From Candidatus Endomicrobiellum incisitermitis (GTDB taxonomy: Bacteria > Elusimicrobiota > Endomicrobiia > Endomicrobiales > Endomicrobiaceae), in NCBI GenBank assembly GCA_031275795.1, contig JAISOG010000035.1, forward strand, positions 1 through 64,000: a stretch of DNA of 64,000 bases, read 5' to 3'. Below the pieces are notes generated by a model that ran no database searches, was not told the DNA's origin, and saw only the letters and a program-made list of their open reading frames with translations. Shown here in pieces: positions 42,045-51,397 of the stretch. Both the position numbers and the translations under genes were made by a program. The stretch's first letter is position 1; each line of letters opens with the position of its first letter.

Positions 42045-42413
42045 ATGATTCAGGAAAGAACTATATTAACCGTAGCAGATAATTCAGGTGCAAAAAAAAT
42101 TCGTTGTTTTAGAGTTACAAAAGGTTTAAAACGTCGTTATGCAAGTATTGGGGACGTAATTCACGCTTCAGTACAGGACGCTTTACCGCATGGAAATATA
42201 AAAAAAGGTGAAGTTGTTAAAGCTGTTGTTATTCGTACAGTAAAAGAAGTACGTCGTGCTGACGGTACGTATATTAAGTTTGACGACAATGCTGCTGTAA
42301 TAATTAATGATGAAGGCGAGCCAAAAGGTACACGTATTTTTGGCCCGGTAGCAAGAGAGTTAAGAGAGAACAATTATCTTAAGATAATATCTTTAGCTCC
42401 GGAAGTAATTTAA
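42045..42413 (+). CDS. rplN: 50S ribosomal protein L14
   Basis: 122 residues, beginning [20 protein letters not shown] and containing the [19 protein letters not shown] and [14 protein letters not shown] segments typical of the family. It contacts 16S in the intersubunit bridge. Confidence 0.97.
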   Translation: MIQERTILTVADNSGAKKIRCFRVTKGLKRRYASIGDVIHASVQDALPHGNIKKGEVVKAVVIRTVKEVRRADGTYIKFDDNAAVIINDEGEPKGTRIFGPVARELRENNYLKIISLAPEVI

Positions 42414-42484
42414 TCTCTAACTACATTGGTGGGGATAACAGTCAAAGAGATAGTTTTTAAGCGAAAAACAAACAGGATATAAAA

Positions 42485-42796
42485 ATGCTTAACATTAAGA
42501 AGAAAGACAAAGTTGTAGTATTATCCGGTAAAGACAAAGGTAAAAAAGGTGAAGTTCTTGACGTTTTCCCGGATAAAGGTAAAGTTATTGTTTCAAAAAT
42601 AAATTTTGTAAAAAGGCATACAAAACCTACTCAAAGAGATGCAGGTGGAATTCGTGAAAAAGAAGCTCCTATTGCTATAAGTAAGGTTATGCTTATATGT
42701 CCAAAGTGTGAGCAAGCTTTAAGGCCTAAATTTGATAAGCTTTCCGATGGTAAAAAAGTAAGGTTATGCCGTAAATGTGGAGAAATGATAGCATAA
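42485..42796 (+). CDS. rplX: 50S ribosomal protein L24
   Basis: 103 residues. The KOW motif is DKVVVLSGKDKGKKGEVLDV at the start, followed by VNFVKRHTKPTQ-like NFVKRHTKPTQRDAGGI, and the C-terminal CPKCEQALRP...CRKCGE pair of CxxC motifs, a zinc-type variant. Confidence 0.96.
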   Translation: MLNIKKKDKVVVLSGKDKGKKGEVLDVFPDKGKVIVSKINFVKRHTKPTQRDAGGIREKEAPIAISKVMLICPKCEQALRPKFDKLSDGKKVRLCRKCGEMIA

Positions 42797-42831
42797 TTGG
42801 AGAATAAAGGCAATAATAAGGAAAGAATAAA

Positions 42832-43389
42832 ATGAATCAACCTCGTTTGAAAAAAATTTATCAAGAAAATGTTGTAAACAAATTAAAAAAACAGTTTAAT
42901 TTAAAAAATATCCATCAAGTCCCTAGACTTAGCAAAATTGTTGTTAATATAGGTTTAAGTGAAGCAAAAGATAATATTAAAGTTTTAGATATTGCATCTG
43001 CAGAACTTGCAGCTATTACAGGCCAAAAACCGTTAGTGTGCAGGGCAAAACAATCTATATCTAACTTTAAATTACGCCAAGGAATGCCAATAGGTATTAA
43101 AGTAACGTTAAGAAATGCAATGATGTATGAATTTTTCGACAGGCTAATAAATGTAGCCATGCCTCGTATAAGAGACTTTAGAGGCATAGAACCTAACGGT
43201 TTTGACAATAAAGGGAACTTAAATCTGGGCCTTTCAGAACAGTATATATTCCCAGAAATTGCCGTTGAAAAGTCAGACAAAGCTAGAGGTATGAACATCA
43301 CAATAGTAACAACAGCCAAAAAAGATGAGCAAGCAAAAGCCTTGTTAGAGACGCTTGGTATGCCTTTTAAAAAAAGAGATAATAAATAG
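42832..43389 (+). CDS. rplE: 50S ribosomal protein L5
   Basis: 185 residues with [40 protein letters not shown], and [20 protein letters not shown]. It binds 5S rRNA and contacts the P-site tRNA. Confidence 0.97.
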   Translation: MNQPRLKKIYQENVVNKLKKQFNLKNIHQVPRLSKIVVNIGLSEAKDNIKVLDIASAELAAITGQKPLVCRAKQSISNFKLRQGMPIGIKVTLRNAMMYEFFDRLINVAMPRIRDFRGIEPNGFDNKGNLNLGLSEQYIFPEIAVEKSDKARGMNITIVTTAKKDEQAKALLETLGMPFKKRDNK

Positions 43390-43418
43390 AAACGCAAAAG
43401 AGCAAAGGATATTTTTCT

Positions 43419-43604
43419 ATGGCAACAACTTCAGCAGAAGCAAAAATGCGTAAGCCTCAAAAATTTGTAACACGGCACAGAAACAGATGTCGCCTGTGTG
43501 GGAGACCACGTGGTTTTTACAGAGATTTTGGACTTTGCAGGATATGTTTGCGCAAATTAGCGCACAATGGTGAAATACCAGGGCTTACAAAATCAAGTTG
43601 GTAA
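43419..43604 (+). CDS. rpsN: 30S ribosomal protein S14, zinc-binding short form
   Basis: 61 residues, with [20 protein letters not shown]: two CxxC pairs that hold a zinc ion, marking the short (rpsZ-type) S14. Its place between rplE and rpsH is standard. Confidence 0.96.
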   Translation: MATTSAEAKMRKPQKFVTRHRNRCRLCGRPRGFYRDFGLCRICLRKLAHNGEIPGLTKSSW

Positions 43605-43627
43605 TAATTTAAAAAGAGGTCGGTTTA

Positions 43628-44023
43628 ATGATTACAGATCCAATTTCCGATATGTTTGCACGTATTCGTAACGCGAATGCAAAATTACACGAAAAAGTAG
43701 ATATCCCATCTTCAAAGATGAAAATGGAAATAGCTAAAATTTTAAAAGATGAAGGTTATATTTCAGGTTATAAGAATATTGAAGACACTAAGCAGGGCGT
43801 TTTAAGAGTTTATCTAAAGTACACTTTAACTGGCAAACAAGTTCTTAAAGGAATAAAAAGAATTTCTAAATCCAGTTTAAGGATATACAGAGGGTATGAA
43901 GATATGCCAAAATCTGTTGGCGGGCTAGGCATTGCTATAGTTTCTACCTCTAAAGGTTTAATGACAGATGCAAATGCAAGGAAAGAAAAAGTTGGCGGGG
44001 AAGTGTTGGGCTTAGTTTGGTAA
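43628..44023 (+). CDS. rpsH: 30S ribosomal protein S8
   Basis: 131 residues: [17 protein letters not shown] at the start and the C-terminal [20 protein letters not shown], in which the STSKG turn binds 16S helix 21. It is the known translational repressor of spc genes in E. coli. GAGGT precedes the ATG. Confidence 0.97.
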   Translation: MITDPISDMFARIRNANAKLHEKVDIPSSKMKMEIAKILKDEGYISGYKNIEDTKQGVLRVYLKYTLTGKQVLKGIKRISKSSLRIYRGYEDMPKSVGGLGIAIVSTSKGLMTDANARKEKVGGEVLGLVW

Positions 44024-44134
44024 AGATTTTTGTCTTTGCAAGAATCTGGTTCAAAGTAGGGACTTGGTTTGAAGTGTAGTTAATAAAATTACAAATTTAT
44101 TACTTTTGTAAAAATTTATATTGAGGGTCAAACA

Positions 44135-44698
44135 ATGAGTCGCTTAGGCAAAAGACCGGTTCATATTCCGGAGAAGGTGAAAGCGGAGTTTAAAAATGGT
44201 GTGTTAGAAATAACAGGTCCCAGCGGGAAACTTTCACAAGTAATTGACAATAAAATAAATGTAAAAGTTGAGAAAGATAATATACTTGTTGAATCGCTTG
44301 GCAGCTCTAGAGAACATAATATGTTTCATGGTCTTACAAGAGGCCTTATTGTAAATATGGTTGAAGGTGTTACAAAAGGATTTAAAAAAGAATTGGAAGC
44401 GATAGGTCTTGGGTTTAAAGTAAATATAGAAGGCGGGAAAAAGCTAGTTTTAGCTGTCGGTTTTTCGCATTTAGTAAACCTTGAAATACCTTCCACAGTT
44501 AAAGTTACAGCTGTTCTTACTCCTGACAAAAACACTTTAATAACTGTAACAGGTATAGACAAATATGAAGTAGGCGCTTTTGCAGCTAAAATTAGAGCTG
44601 TAAAACCGCCAGAGCCATATAAAGGTTTTGGTATAAGATATTTAGGTGAAAAAATTATTAGAAAGGCGGGTAAAGCTGCTGCAAGTGGTAAAAAATAA
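44135..44698 (+). CDS. rplF: 50S ribosomal protein L6
   Basis: 187 residues with two repeated domains. MSRLGKRPVHIPEKVKAEF, then LVNMVEGVTKGFKKELEAIG-like residues, and the C-terminal signature PEPYKGFGIRYLGEKIIRKAGK. The 111 bp gap before it shows no clear signal. Confidence 0.97.
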   Translation: MSRLGKRPVHIPEKVKAEFKNGVLEITGPSGKLSQVIDNKINVKVEKDNILVESLGSSREHNMFHGLTRGLIVNMVEGVTKGFKKELEAIGLGFKVNIEGGKKLVLAVGFSHLVNLEIPSTVKVTAVLTPDKNTLITVTGIDKYEVGAFAAKIRAVKPPEPYKGFGIRYLGEKIIRKAGKAAASGKK

Positions 44699-44787
44699 AT
44701 TTTTGTAGTTAGGTTTCTAAAAATAGAAGATTTGTTTTGTCTAATAGTTAACATGGTAAGAACAGACAAAAAAATAGAGGATATTAG

Positions 44788-45147
44788 ATGAAAGGTTCAA
44801 ATAAAAGATTTGATTATCGTGTAAAAAGGGTAAGAAGTAAAATAGAAGGAACTCAAGAAAAACCTCGTTTAAGTGTTTATCGTGGACATAAGCATATTTA
44901 TGCCCAGGTTATAGACGATAGTAAAGGTGCTACTCTTGCAGCTGCGTCAACACTATCTCCGGAACTTAAAGGAAAATTGAAAGTTACAGATACCGTTGCA
45001 GCTGCTAAGTCTGTTGGTGATTTGATTGCAAAAAAGGCAACTCAAAAAGGTATAAAAAAAGTTGTTTTTGATCGTAGAGGTTACGAGTATACAGGTAAAG
45101 TAAAAGCTCTTGCAGACGCTGCTAGGGAAAATGGTTTAGAATTCTAA
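44788..45147 (+). CDS. rplR: 50S ribosomal protein L18
   Basis: 119 residues. [20 protein letters not shown] and the C-terminal [20 protein letters not shown] are diagnostic. It binds 5S rRNA together with L5. Confidence 0.97.
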   Translation: MKGSNKRFDYRVKRVRSKIEGTQEKPRLSVYRGHKHIYAQVIDDSKGATLAAASTLSPELKGKLKVTDTVAAAKSVGDLIAKKATQKGIKKVVFDRRGYEYTGKVKALADAARENGLEF

Positions 45148-45199
45148 CACAATTTTAAATGGTATATTAACACGGTAGCGTATGTCTTAGGAGGACAAG

Positions 45200-45718
45200 T
45201 TGGCTGAAAAAATAGGTAAACAACAAAATGATGGTGGTTTAAAAGAAACAATTGTGGTCGTCAACAGAGTTTCAAAAGTTGTTAAAGGTGGCAAAAGGTT
45301 TTCTTTTAATGCTTTGGTAGTTGTAGGAGACGAATCTGGTAAGGTTGGTTGTGGTCTTGGCAAAGCAAACGAGGTTCAATCTGCAATACAGAAAGGCAGT
45401 ACTAAGGCAGCAAGACATATGGTTTCTGTACAACTTAAAGGCAGTACCATACCTCATGAAATAATAGGCGTTTCAGGGTCTGGAAAGGTTTTGTTAAAAC
45501 CAGCGGCTCCTGGTACAGGCGTTATTGCAGGAGGAGCTGTAAGAGCAGTTCTTGAAGCTGTAGGAATTAAAGATATCCTTACAAAGTCAATGCGTTCTTC
45601 AAATCCTTTTAATGTGGTTTATGCAACGATAGAGGCTCTTAAAGAACTTCGTTCAGCAGAAGAAGTTGCTGAAATTAGAGGAAAAGGAACGGTAGAGATA
45701 AATGATAGGCTTACATAA
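45200..45718 (+). CDS. rpsE: 30S ribosomal protein S5
   Basis: 172 residues with a TTG start at 45200, set by AGGAGG six bases before it. The sequence [20 protein letters not shown] and [18 protein letters not shown] are diagnostic; the C-terminal domain has [18 protein letters not shown]. Its last 17 bases overlap rplO, leaving no room for rpmD (L30), which is absent here. Confidence 0.96.
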   Translation: MAEKIGKQQNDGGLKETIVVVNRVSKVVKGGKRFSFNALVVVGDESGKVGCGLGKANEVQSAIQKGSTKAARHMVSVQLKGSTIPHEIIGVSGSGKVLLKPAAPGTGVIAGGAVRAVLEAVGIKDILTKSMRSSNPFNVVYATIEALKELRSAEEVAEIRGKGTVEINDRLT

Positions 45719-46148
45719 TTTAAAGCCTCAAAAAGGCTCAAAACATAGAAAGAAAATAGTAGGGCGTGGAGTAGGGTCTGGCCATGGTCGTACATCTACT
45801 CGTGGTTCTAAAGGGCAGAAAGCTCGTTCTGGCGACGGGTCAAAAAAGATAGGATTTGAAGGTGGACAGATGCCTTTATTTAGGAGAATTCCTAAAAGAG
45901 GTTTTAATAATCAGTTCCGTAAAGAATACGAAATTGTAAATGTTGAAAGTTTAAATAAGTTTGAATCTGGCCTAGAGGTCACCCCTACGACCTTAAAACA
46001 AGCTGGCATGGTAAAAAAAGCAAAGTTGATAAAAATTTTAGGTGTAGGGGAGCTTAAAAAATCTTTAACAATTAAAGTTACAGCTTTTTCTAAATCTGCA
46101 ATAGAAAAAATTAAATCTGCAGGCGGCAAAGCTGAAATTATAAATTAA
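45702..46148 (+). CDS. rplO: 50S ribosomal protein L15
   Basis: 148 residues: [40 protein letters not shown] and [20 protein letters not shown]. It starts inside rpsE, an arrangement that implies coupled translation of S5 and L15. It has no Shine-Dalgarno sequence of its own that I can see. Confidence 0.96.
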   Translation: MIGLHNLKPQKGSKHRKKIVGRGVGSGHGRTSTRGSKGQKARSGDGSKKIGFEGGQMPLFRRIPKRGFNNQFRKEYEIVNVESLNKFESGLEVTPTTLKQAGMVKKAKLIKILGVGELKKSLTIKVTAFSKSAIEKIKSAGGKAEIIN

Positions 46149-46224
46149 ACGTTTTAACTATTAAAGTTGTAGCTCAAAAATTTTAATTTAAAACCCTGAT
46201 AAAATCCAACAGCAGGGGAAAAAT

Positions 46225-47568
46225 ATGTTGAAAAGTTTTTCTGATATTTTTAGAGTGCCAGAACTTAGGAAAAGAGTAATTTTTACATTGCTTATAATTG
46301 TTGCATACAGAATTGGTGCAACTGTGCCTATTCCTGGCATAAATAGCGAAGCAGTAAAATCTTTTTTTGCTGCACAAAGTAATGGGTTACTTGGATTTTT
46401 AGACATGTTTTCTGGTGGCGCTTTAAATAGAATGTCAGTTTTTTCTATGGGTATTATGCCATACATTAACGCTTCTATTATAATGAGCTTGCTACAAGGT
46501 GCTCATATAATACCTTATTTAGACAGACTTGCCAAAGAAGGCGAACAAGGAAGAAAAAAGCTTACACAGATTACAAGATACGGGACACTTATATTAGGGT
46601 CTATACAGTCTTTCGGCTTAACTATGGCGATAACAAAATTGCCTACCCCTTCAGGGCTTCCTATAGTTGTTGATCCTTCATGGTCTTGGATTGCTTTAAC
46701 AGGTACTACACTTGTTACAGGTACAGTGTTAATTATGTGGCTTGGAGAACAAGTTACAGACAGAGGCATAGGTAACGGAATTTCTATTATAATATTTTCA
46801 GGTATTGTAGAAAGACTTCCATACGCTGTTATGAGCATTGTCAAACTTGTTCAAATGGAAGAACTTTCAATATTTTTTGCTTTAACTTTAACAGCTATAG
46901 TAATTGCAGTTTTAATTGCTGTAGTGTGGGTAGAGACAGCTCAGAGAAGAATTCCTGTTCATTATGCAAAAAAGATGGTTGGAAGAAAAACGTACGGTGG
47001 GCAAACTTCCTTTTTGCCTATAAAAGTTGATCAGTCAGGCGTTATAGCTGTTATATTCTCAATGTCTATATTGTCTGCTCCACTTACTATAGCTCAATTT
47101 GCGCCAGAATGGACATTTTTAGGTTATCCTATAGCTAAAAAAATTATGGAATGGTTTAATGGCAGTTCGGTAATGTATAGTGGAATTTATGCATTTTTGG
47201 TTATATTTTTCTGTTATTTTTATAATTCCATATCTTTTAACCCTAAAGATTTGGCAGAAAATATGAAAAAGTCAGGTGGATTTGTGCCAGGCGTAAGACC
47301 AGGGGAACCAACAGCCACTTATATACAAAAAGTTTTAGAACGAATCACTCTTGGCGGCGCATTGTTTGTTGCCGGCATTGCAGTTCTTCCTGACTACTTG
47401 CGTTCTGCAATGAGTGCGCCATTTTTCTTTGGAGGAACATCTTTACTTATTGTCGTAGGTGTTGCTCTTGACACTGTTGGACAGATAGAGTCTCATCTAA
47501 TCATGAGACATTATGAGGGGTTTATGAAAGAGGGACGTATCAAAGGTCGTTGGTTCAATGTTAGGTAA
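46225..47568 (+). CDS. secY: Protein translocase subunit SecY
   Basis: Central channel of the Sec translocon in the inner membrane, 447 residues with ten membrane spans. Diagnostic are AYRIGATVPIPGI, the span 2 start MFSGGALNRMSVFSMGIMPY, TDRGIGNGISIIIF, and the C-terminal NPKDLAENMKKSGGFVPGVR with PGxxT. It exports the secreted, lipoprotein and outer-membrane proteins seen nearby. Copy C of the structured repeat starts right after its stop. Confidence 0.97.
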   Translation: MLKSFSDIFRVPELRKRVIFTLLIIVAYRIGATVPIPGINSEAVKSFFAAQSNGLLGFLDMFSGGALNRMSVFSMGIMPYINASIIMSLLQGAHIIPYLDRLAKEGEQGRKKLTQITRYGTLILGSIQSFGLTMAITKLPTPSGLPIVVDPSWSWIALTGTTLVTGTVLIMWLGEQVTDRGIGNGISIIIFSGIVERLPYAVMSIVKLVQMEELSIFFALTLTAIVIAVLIAVVWVETAQRRIPVHYAKKMVGRKTYGGQTSFLPIKVDQSGVIAVIFSMSILSAPLTIAQFAPEWTFLGYPIAKKIMEWFNGSSVMYSGIYAFLVIFFCYFYNSISFNPKDLAENMKKSGGFVPGVRPGEPTATYIQKVLERITLGGALFVAGIAVLPDYLRSAMSAPFFFGGTSLLIVVGVALDTVGQIESHLIMRHYEGFMKEGRIKGRWFNVR

Positions 47569-47570
47569 TG

Positions 47571-47750
47571 GCTTGTCTTTTAAATTTATGCTTCTTCACA
47601 CGTCGGTTTACATGCTTGTTGATGTATTCTTTGTCGCTGTGAGTGTAGCCTACTAAATTTAAAATGTTGTGTCTTAAAATATAAACGAACTTCGCTTAGT
47701 TTTGTTGACGATGATTTAAAAGTGTTGTAAAAATTTTGCGTTATTGAAAT
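47571..47750 (+). repeat. Structured intergenic repeat, copy C (secY-adk)
   Basis: It begins GGCTTGTCTTTTAAATTTA. TTTTAAATTTA (47578-47588) pairs perfectly with TAAATTTAAAA (47654-47664). An inner hairpin TACAT/ATGTA has an 8-base loop (47609-47626). It is followed by GTGTCTTA, TTTAAAAGTGTT and TTTTGCGTTATTGAAAT, shared with copy A. It fills most of the 211 bp between secY and adk. Confidence 0.65.
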
Positions 47751-47779
47751 AGATGCTATTATAAGAAAGAGATAATAAA

Positions 47780-48406
47780 ATGAACTACATATTAATGGGT
47801 CCTCCAGGTGCAGGTAAAGGTACACAAGCAAAAAAAATTGTAGATAAATTTGGCATAGTTCATTTATCTACAGGGGATATGTTTAGAGAAGACACAAAGT
47901 CAAACGAAGTTATAAGTAAACTTGTTGCTTCTGGTCAGCTTATCTCAGATGAAATAGTTGTAAATATGGTCAAGAATCGTCTTTTGCAAGAGGATGCAAA
48001 AAAAGGGTTTCTTTTAGATGGTTTCCCAAGAACACTAGTGCAAGCGCAAGCTTTAGACGTAATACTTGAGGCAGAAAACATTAAGATAGACGCAGTATTT
48101 TTTATAGATTTAGAGTATAAGGAAGTAATTAAAAGAACATCGGGCAGAAGAGTTTGCTCTTGTGGAGCAAGTTACAACGTATTTTTCATTCCTCCAAAAG
48201 AGGACAATAAGTGTGACTTCTGCAAAAAAGAACTTATTCAAAGAGATGACGATAAAGAAGAAGTTGTAAAAAACAGGCTTACTATTTATGAAACCCAAAC
48301 AAAACCGTTAATTGAATATTATAGACAAAAGGGTGCTCTTGTTAAAATAGACGGTTTAAAATCAGAATTTGAAGTTTTTAATCAAATAAGTGAAAACATT
48401 AAATAA
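47780..48406 (+). CDS. adk: Adenylate kinase, zinc-lid type
   Basis: It interconverts AMP + ATP and 2 ADP. 208 residues: P-loop [10 protein letters not shown] at 7-16, [15 protein letters not shown], and a LID domain with C-x-C...C-x2-C (VCSCGASYN and NKCDFC) that binds structural zinc. The secY-adk-map-infA order is the standard spc block ending. Confidence 0.97.
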   Translation: MNYILMGPPGAGKGTQAKKIVDKFGIVHLSTGDMFREDTKSNEVISKLVASGQLISDEIVVNMVKNRLLQEDAKKGFLLDGFPRTLVQAQALDVILEAENIKIDAVFFIDLEYKEVIKRTSGRRVCSCGASYNVFFIPPKEDNKCDFCKKELIQRDDDKEEVVKNRLTIYETQTKPLIEYYRQKGALVKIDGLKSEFEVFNQISENIK

Positions 48407-48470
48407 AAGTTCTTAAAGATACTTTATATTAAAATTTGAGTATAGTTTAGCTTGTTTTGTGGAGTTTCAA

Positions 48471-49250
48471 ATGTTTTTTAAAAACCTCAATATTGAGTTG
48501 AAAACGGCAAGAGAAATTGAAAAAATGAAAATTGCCGGTAAAGTTGTAGGTGAAATTTTAGATAAACTTTCTGAAATAATAAAACCTAACATAACGACTA
48601 AAGATATAGACATATTTGTAGAAAAGTATATAAGGTCATCAAAAATGGTGCCAGCTTTTTTAGGGGAAAAAGGTATAAGTTATCCTTTTCCAGCTTCAGC
48701 GTGTGTGTCTATAAACAACGAAGTTGTGCATGGGATTCCGAATGTTTCTCGTGTGCTTAAAGATGGCGACATTGTTTCTGTGGATGTAGGTGTTCTTTAT
48801 GAAGGTTATTACAGTGATGCAGCAAAAACCTATGTAGTCGGTAATATTTCCGACATCGCATCTAAACTTCTTAGAGTTACAGAAATGTCTTTAGAAAAAG
48901 GCATTGCACAAGCATTGCCAAACAATCGTCTTGGCGACATTTCTTGTGCTGTGCAAGAAACAGTAGAAAATGAAAATTTCTCTGTTGTAAGAGATTTTGT
49001 TGGGCATGGTATTGGCAGATCTTTACATGAAGATCCACAAATACCAAATTACGGAAAAGCAAATACAGGCATAAAGCTTCTATGTGGAATGGTTTTAGCA
49101 ATAGAACCTATGGTAAATGTAGGAAGTTATGAGGTTGTTATGTTAGATGACGGTTGGACCATTGTTACAAAAGATGGCAGTTTAAGTGCTCATTTTGAAC
49201 ATACAGTTGCTATAAGAGAACATGGTTATGAAATTTTAACAAAGGTATAA
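48471..49250 (+). CDS. map: Methionine aminopeptidase type I
   Basis: It removes the N-terminal Met from nascent proteins and needs two metal ions. 259 residues. Metal ligands are in [19 protein letters not shown] (two Asp), [13 protein letters not shown] (His), AIEPM (Glu) and AHFEHTVAI (Glu). The start is the ATG at 48471 after GGAG; the in-frame GTG at 48459 overlaps that site. Confidence 0.96.
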   Translation: MFFKNLNIELKTAREIEKMKIAGKVVGEILDKLSEIIKPNITTKDIDIFVEKYIRSSKMVPAFLGEKGISYPFPASACVSINNEVVHGIPNVSRVLKDGDIVSVDVGVLYEGYYSDAAKTYVVGNISDIASKLLRVTEMSLEKGIAQALPNNRLGDISCAVQETVENENFSVVRDFVGHGIGRSLHEDPQIPNYGKANTGIKLLCGMVLAIEPMVNVGSYEVVMLDDGWTIVTKDGSLSAHFEHTVAIREHGYEILTKV

Positions 49251-49251
49251 A

Positions 49252-49473
49252 ATGGCTAAAGAAGAAAAAATTATTGTTGAAGGTAAAATACTGGAAGCTT
49301 TGCCCAATGCAGTTTTTAGAGTGAAACTTTTAGAGGGAGGATCCATTATTTTGGCGCATATTTGTGGCAAAATGAGAATACATTACATAAAAATCCTTCC
49401 CGGAGACAAAATCAAAGTGGAACTTTCTCCTTACGATTTGTCAAGAGGCAGAATAGTATATAGAGAAAAATAG
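49252..49473 (+). CDS. infA: Translation initiation factor IF-1
   Basis: 73 residues, S1/OB fold: [50 protein letters not shown]. One base separates the map stop from its ATG, so translation is coupled. The usual Ser in AHISGKMR is Cys here. Confidence 0.97.
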   Translation: MAKEEKIIVEGKILEALPNAVFRVKLLEGGSIILAHICGKMRIHYIKILPGDKIKVELSPYDLSRGRIVYREK

Positions 49474-49501
49474 TATATTGTTCTATTTTTTTCAGGGGTA
49501 G

Positions 49502-49550
49502 AATCTTGTTTAGTTTTGTTCAAAAACAAGATTTAAAAGTTGTTATTTTT
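49502..49550 (+). terminator. Possible terminator/attenuator between infA and rpmJ
   Basis: AATCTTGTTT (49502-49511) and AAACAAGATT (49524-49533) form a perfect 10 bp stem with a 12-base loop, followed by TTGTTATTTTTG. The stem is AT-rich and the T-run is interrupted, so termination would be partial. Confidence 0.4.
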
Positions 49551-49551
49551 G

Positions 49552-49560
49552 TGGTATAAT
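49552..49560 (+). promoter_or_regulatory. Extended -10 promoter of the alpha operon
   Basis: TGGTATAAT (TATAAT at 49555-49560) is an extended -10 box, 50 bases before the rpmJ ATG and directly after the hairpin. No clear -35. Together they suggest that rpmJ to rplQ can be transcribed separately from the spc block. Confidence 0.45.
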
Positions 49561-49609
49561 ATACACGCTTTGTTGAATTAAAATATATAGAAATATACGG
49601 AGTATCAAA

Positions 49610-49723
49610 ATGAAAGTTAGAGCATCAGTGAAACCTATTTGTCAAAAATGCAAAGTAGTAAAACGTAAAGGTGTAGTACGAGTAGTATGCCAAGATCCTA
49701 GACATAAGCAAAGACAAGGATAA
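49610..49723 (+). CDS. rpmJ: 50S ribosomal protein L36
   Basis: 37 residues: [20 protein letters not shown], then [13 protein letters not shown]. The C-x2-C...C-x4-H zinc site is complete, so this is the zinc-binding form. CGGAG precedes the ATG. Confidence 0.95.
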   Translation: MKVRASVKPICQKCKVVKRKGVVRVVCQDPRHKQRQG

Positions 49724-49810
49724 ATATTTTATTAATTTTATCTGTTGAAAAAACATAACTGCTTTTTTTGAATATATAAAAATAGAGACACAAAATCCGG
49801 AGGATAATAA

Positions 49811-50197
49811 ATGGCTCGTGTAGCTGGAGTAGAGTTACCAAAAAATAAAAGGCTTGATATAGCATTAAGATATATTTATGGTATCGGACCTACAACATCA
49901 AACGAAATTATCGCAGAACTTTCTTTAGATCCTGCTAAAAGAGTTAAAAATTTGACAGAAGAAGAAGTTAATAGAATTAATAATCTTATAACTAAAAACT
50001 TAAAAGTAGAAGGCGATCTTAGAAGAGAAATTCAAACAAACATAAAAAGACTTATAGAAATAGCCAGTTATAGAGGGTCTAGGCACAGAAGAAACCTTCC
50101 TGTAAGAGGGCAAAGAACTAAAACAAACGCACGTACAAGACGTGGTAAGAGAAAAACTGTAGGTGCAGGAAAAGCTCAAGACCAAAAGAAAGGTTAG
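49811..50197 (+). CDS. rpsM: 30S ribosomal protein S13
   Basis: 128 residues: [20 protein letters not shown], the helix-two-turn-helix [13 protein letters not shown], and the basic C-terminal [20 protein letters not shown] with TRRGKRKTV. It contacts 23S and the P-site tRNA. CGGAGG before the ATG. Confidence 0.97.
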   Translation: MARVAGVELPKNKRLDIALRYIYGIGPTTSNEIIAELSLDPAKRVKNLTEEEVNRINNLITKNLKVEGDLRREIQTNIKRLIEIASYRGSRHRRNLPVRGQRTKTNARTRRGKRKTVGAGKAQDQKKG

Positions 50198-50252
50198 TTT
50201 TTTTAATAAAACAAAATAAAAATTATAAACATAAATAAAATACGGAGGAAGT

Positions 50253-50645
50253 ATGGTAGAAGAAAAAAAGACCGGTAGTTCTAAGAAAAAGAAATTTACC
50301 GGCTCTGCGGCAAGAGCATATATAATGTCAACATTTAACAACACTATTGTTAATATAACAGACGAAAGAGGAAACACTCTAGCTTGGTCTTCAGCAGGTG
50401 TTTCTGGTTTTAAAGGGACAAAAAAGGGGACTCCTTTTGCGGCACAACTTGCAGCTTCTTCTGTAGGTAAAAAAGCTTTAGATATGGGTGTAAAACAACT
50501 AGCAGTTTTTATTAACGGTCCAGGACCTGGAAGAGAAACTGCCATAAGAGGCTTGCAAAGTGCAGGTCTTGGCATAACAGCTATAAAGGACGTTACTGCG
50601 GTTCCTCACGACGGTTGTCGTCCACAAAAACTAAGAAGAGTGTAA
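50253..50645 (+). CDS. rpsK: 30S ribosomal protein S11
   Basis: 130 residues: [36 protein letters not shown] and the C-terminal [18 protein letters not shown]. 55 bp after rpsM, with CGGAGGAA before the ATG. Confidence 0.97.
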   Translation: MVEEKKTGSSKKKKFTGSAARAYIMSTFNNTIVNITDERGNTLAWSSAGVSGFKGTKKGTPFAAQLAASSVGKKALDMGVKQLAVFINGPGPGRETAIRGLQSAGLGITAIKDVTAVPHDGCRPQKLRRV

Positions 50646-50730
50646 TTAAAACAATATTTGGCACAACGGCTGCTGTTAAATATGTTTATATAAAAAGATT
50701 TTGTAAATAAACCTGGGAGGGTTTTAATAG

Positions 50731-51357
50731 ATGTCACGTTATTTAGGGTCAGTGTGTAAATTGTGTCGTCGTGAAAGAGAAAAGCTTTTTCTAAAAGGGG
50801 AAAGATGTTCTTCTAATTGTACTCTTGACAGAAAAAGAGGAAAGAATGGTCCTGGTCAGCATGGAGCTATCAAAGGTAAAATGTCTGACTACGCCAAACA
50901 TTTGCGTGAAAAACAAAAAGCAAGAAGAGTTTATGATTTAACAGAAGAACAGTTTGTTCATTATTATGAAGTTGCAGAAAAAATGAAAGGTTCTACTGGC
51001 GACAATCTTCTTAAACTTTTAGAAATGAGGTTAGACAATGTAGTTTTTAGGTTAGGGTTTGCATCTTCTAAGAAAATGGCAAGACAAATTGTCAACCATG
51101 GCAATATTTTAGTAAACGACAAAAAGATAGACGTGCCTCGTTATCAAGTTAAAGTTGGCGACGTTATAACAGTACCTGAAAAATATAAAACCAATGCTGT
51201 TATAAAGAATTTGCTTGAAAAAACAGCATCAAATATTCCTGCTTGGCTAAATTTTGACAAAAACAAAATAGCAGGAACAGTTGTAAGTGAGCCGCTTGCA
51301 GGAGAAGCGTCCCACCCTATCAAGAGTCAGCTTATTGTTGAATACTATTCAAAATAA
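50731..51357 (+). CDS. rpsD: 30S ribosomal protein S4
   Basis: 208 residues. CKLCRREREKLFLKGERC carries a CxxC plus Cys zinc-type N-terminus; the S4 RNA-binding domain is LEMRLDNVVFRLGFASSKKM, followed by GNILVNDKKIDVPRYQVKVG. 16S assembly initiator and known repressor of the alpha operon in E. coli. Confidence 0.97.
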   Translation: MSRYLGSVCKLCRREREKLFLKGERCSSNCTLDRKRGKNGPGQHGAIKGKMSDYAKHLREKQKARRVYDLTEEQFVHYYEVAEKMKGSTGDNLLKLLEMRLDNVVFRLGFASSKKMARQIVNHGNILVNDKKIDVPRYQVKVGDVITVPEKYKTNAVIKNLLEKTASNIPAWLNFDKNKIAGTVVSEPLAGEASHPIKSQLIVEYYSK

Positions 51358-51397
51358 ACTAACAACTACAAAGTTGTTTTAGTGAGGTTATAAAATA

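Noticed and set aside
44024-44134. Fourth copy of the structured repeat between rpsH and rplF
   Set aside because: It has TTTTGTCTTTG but no pairing arms and none of the downstream module.
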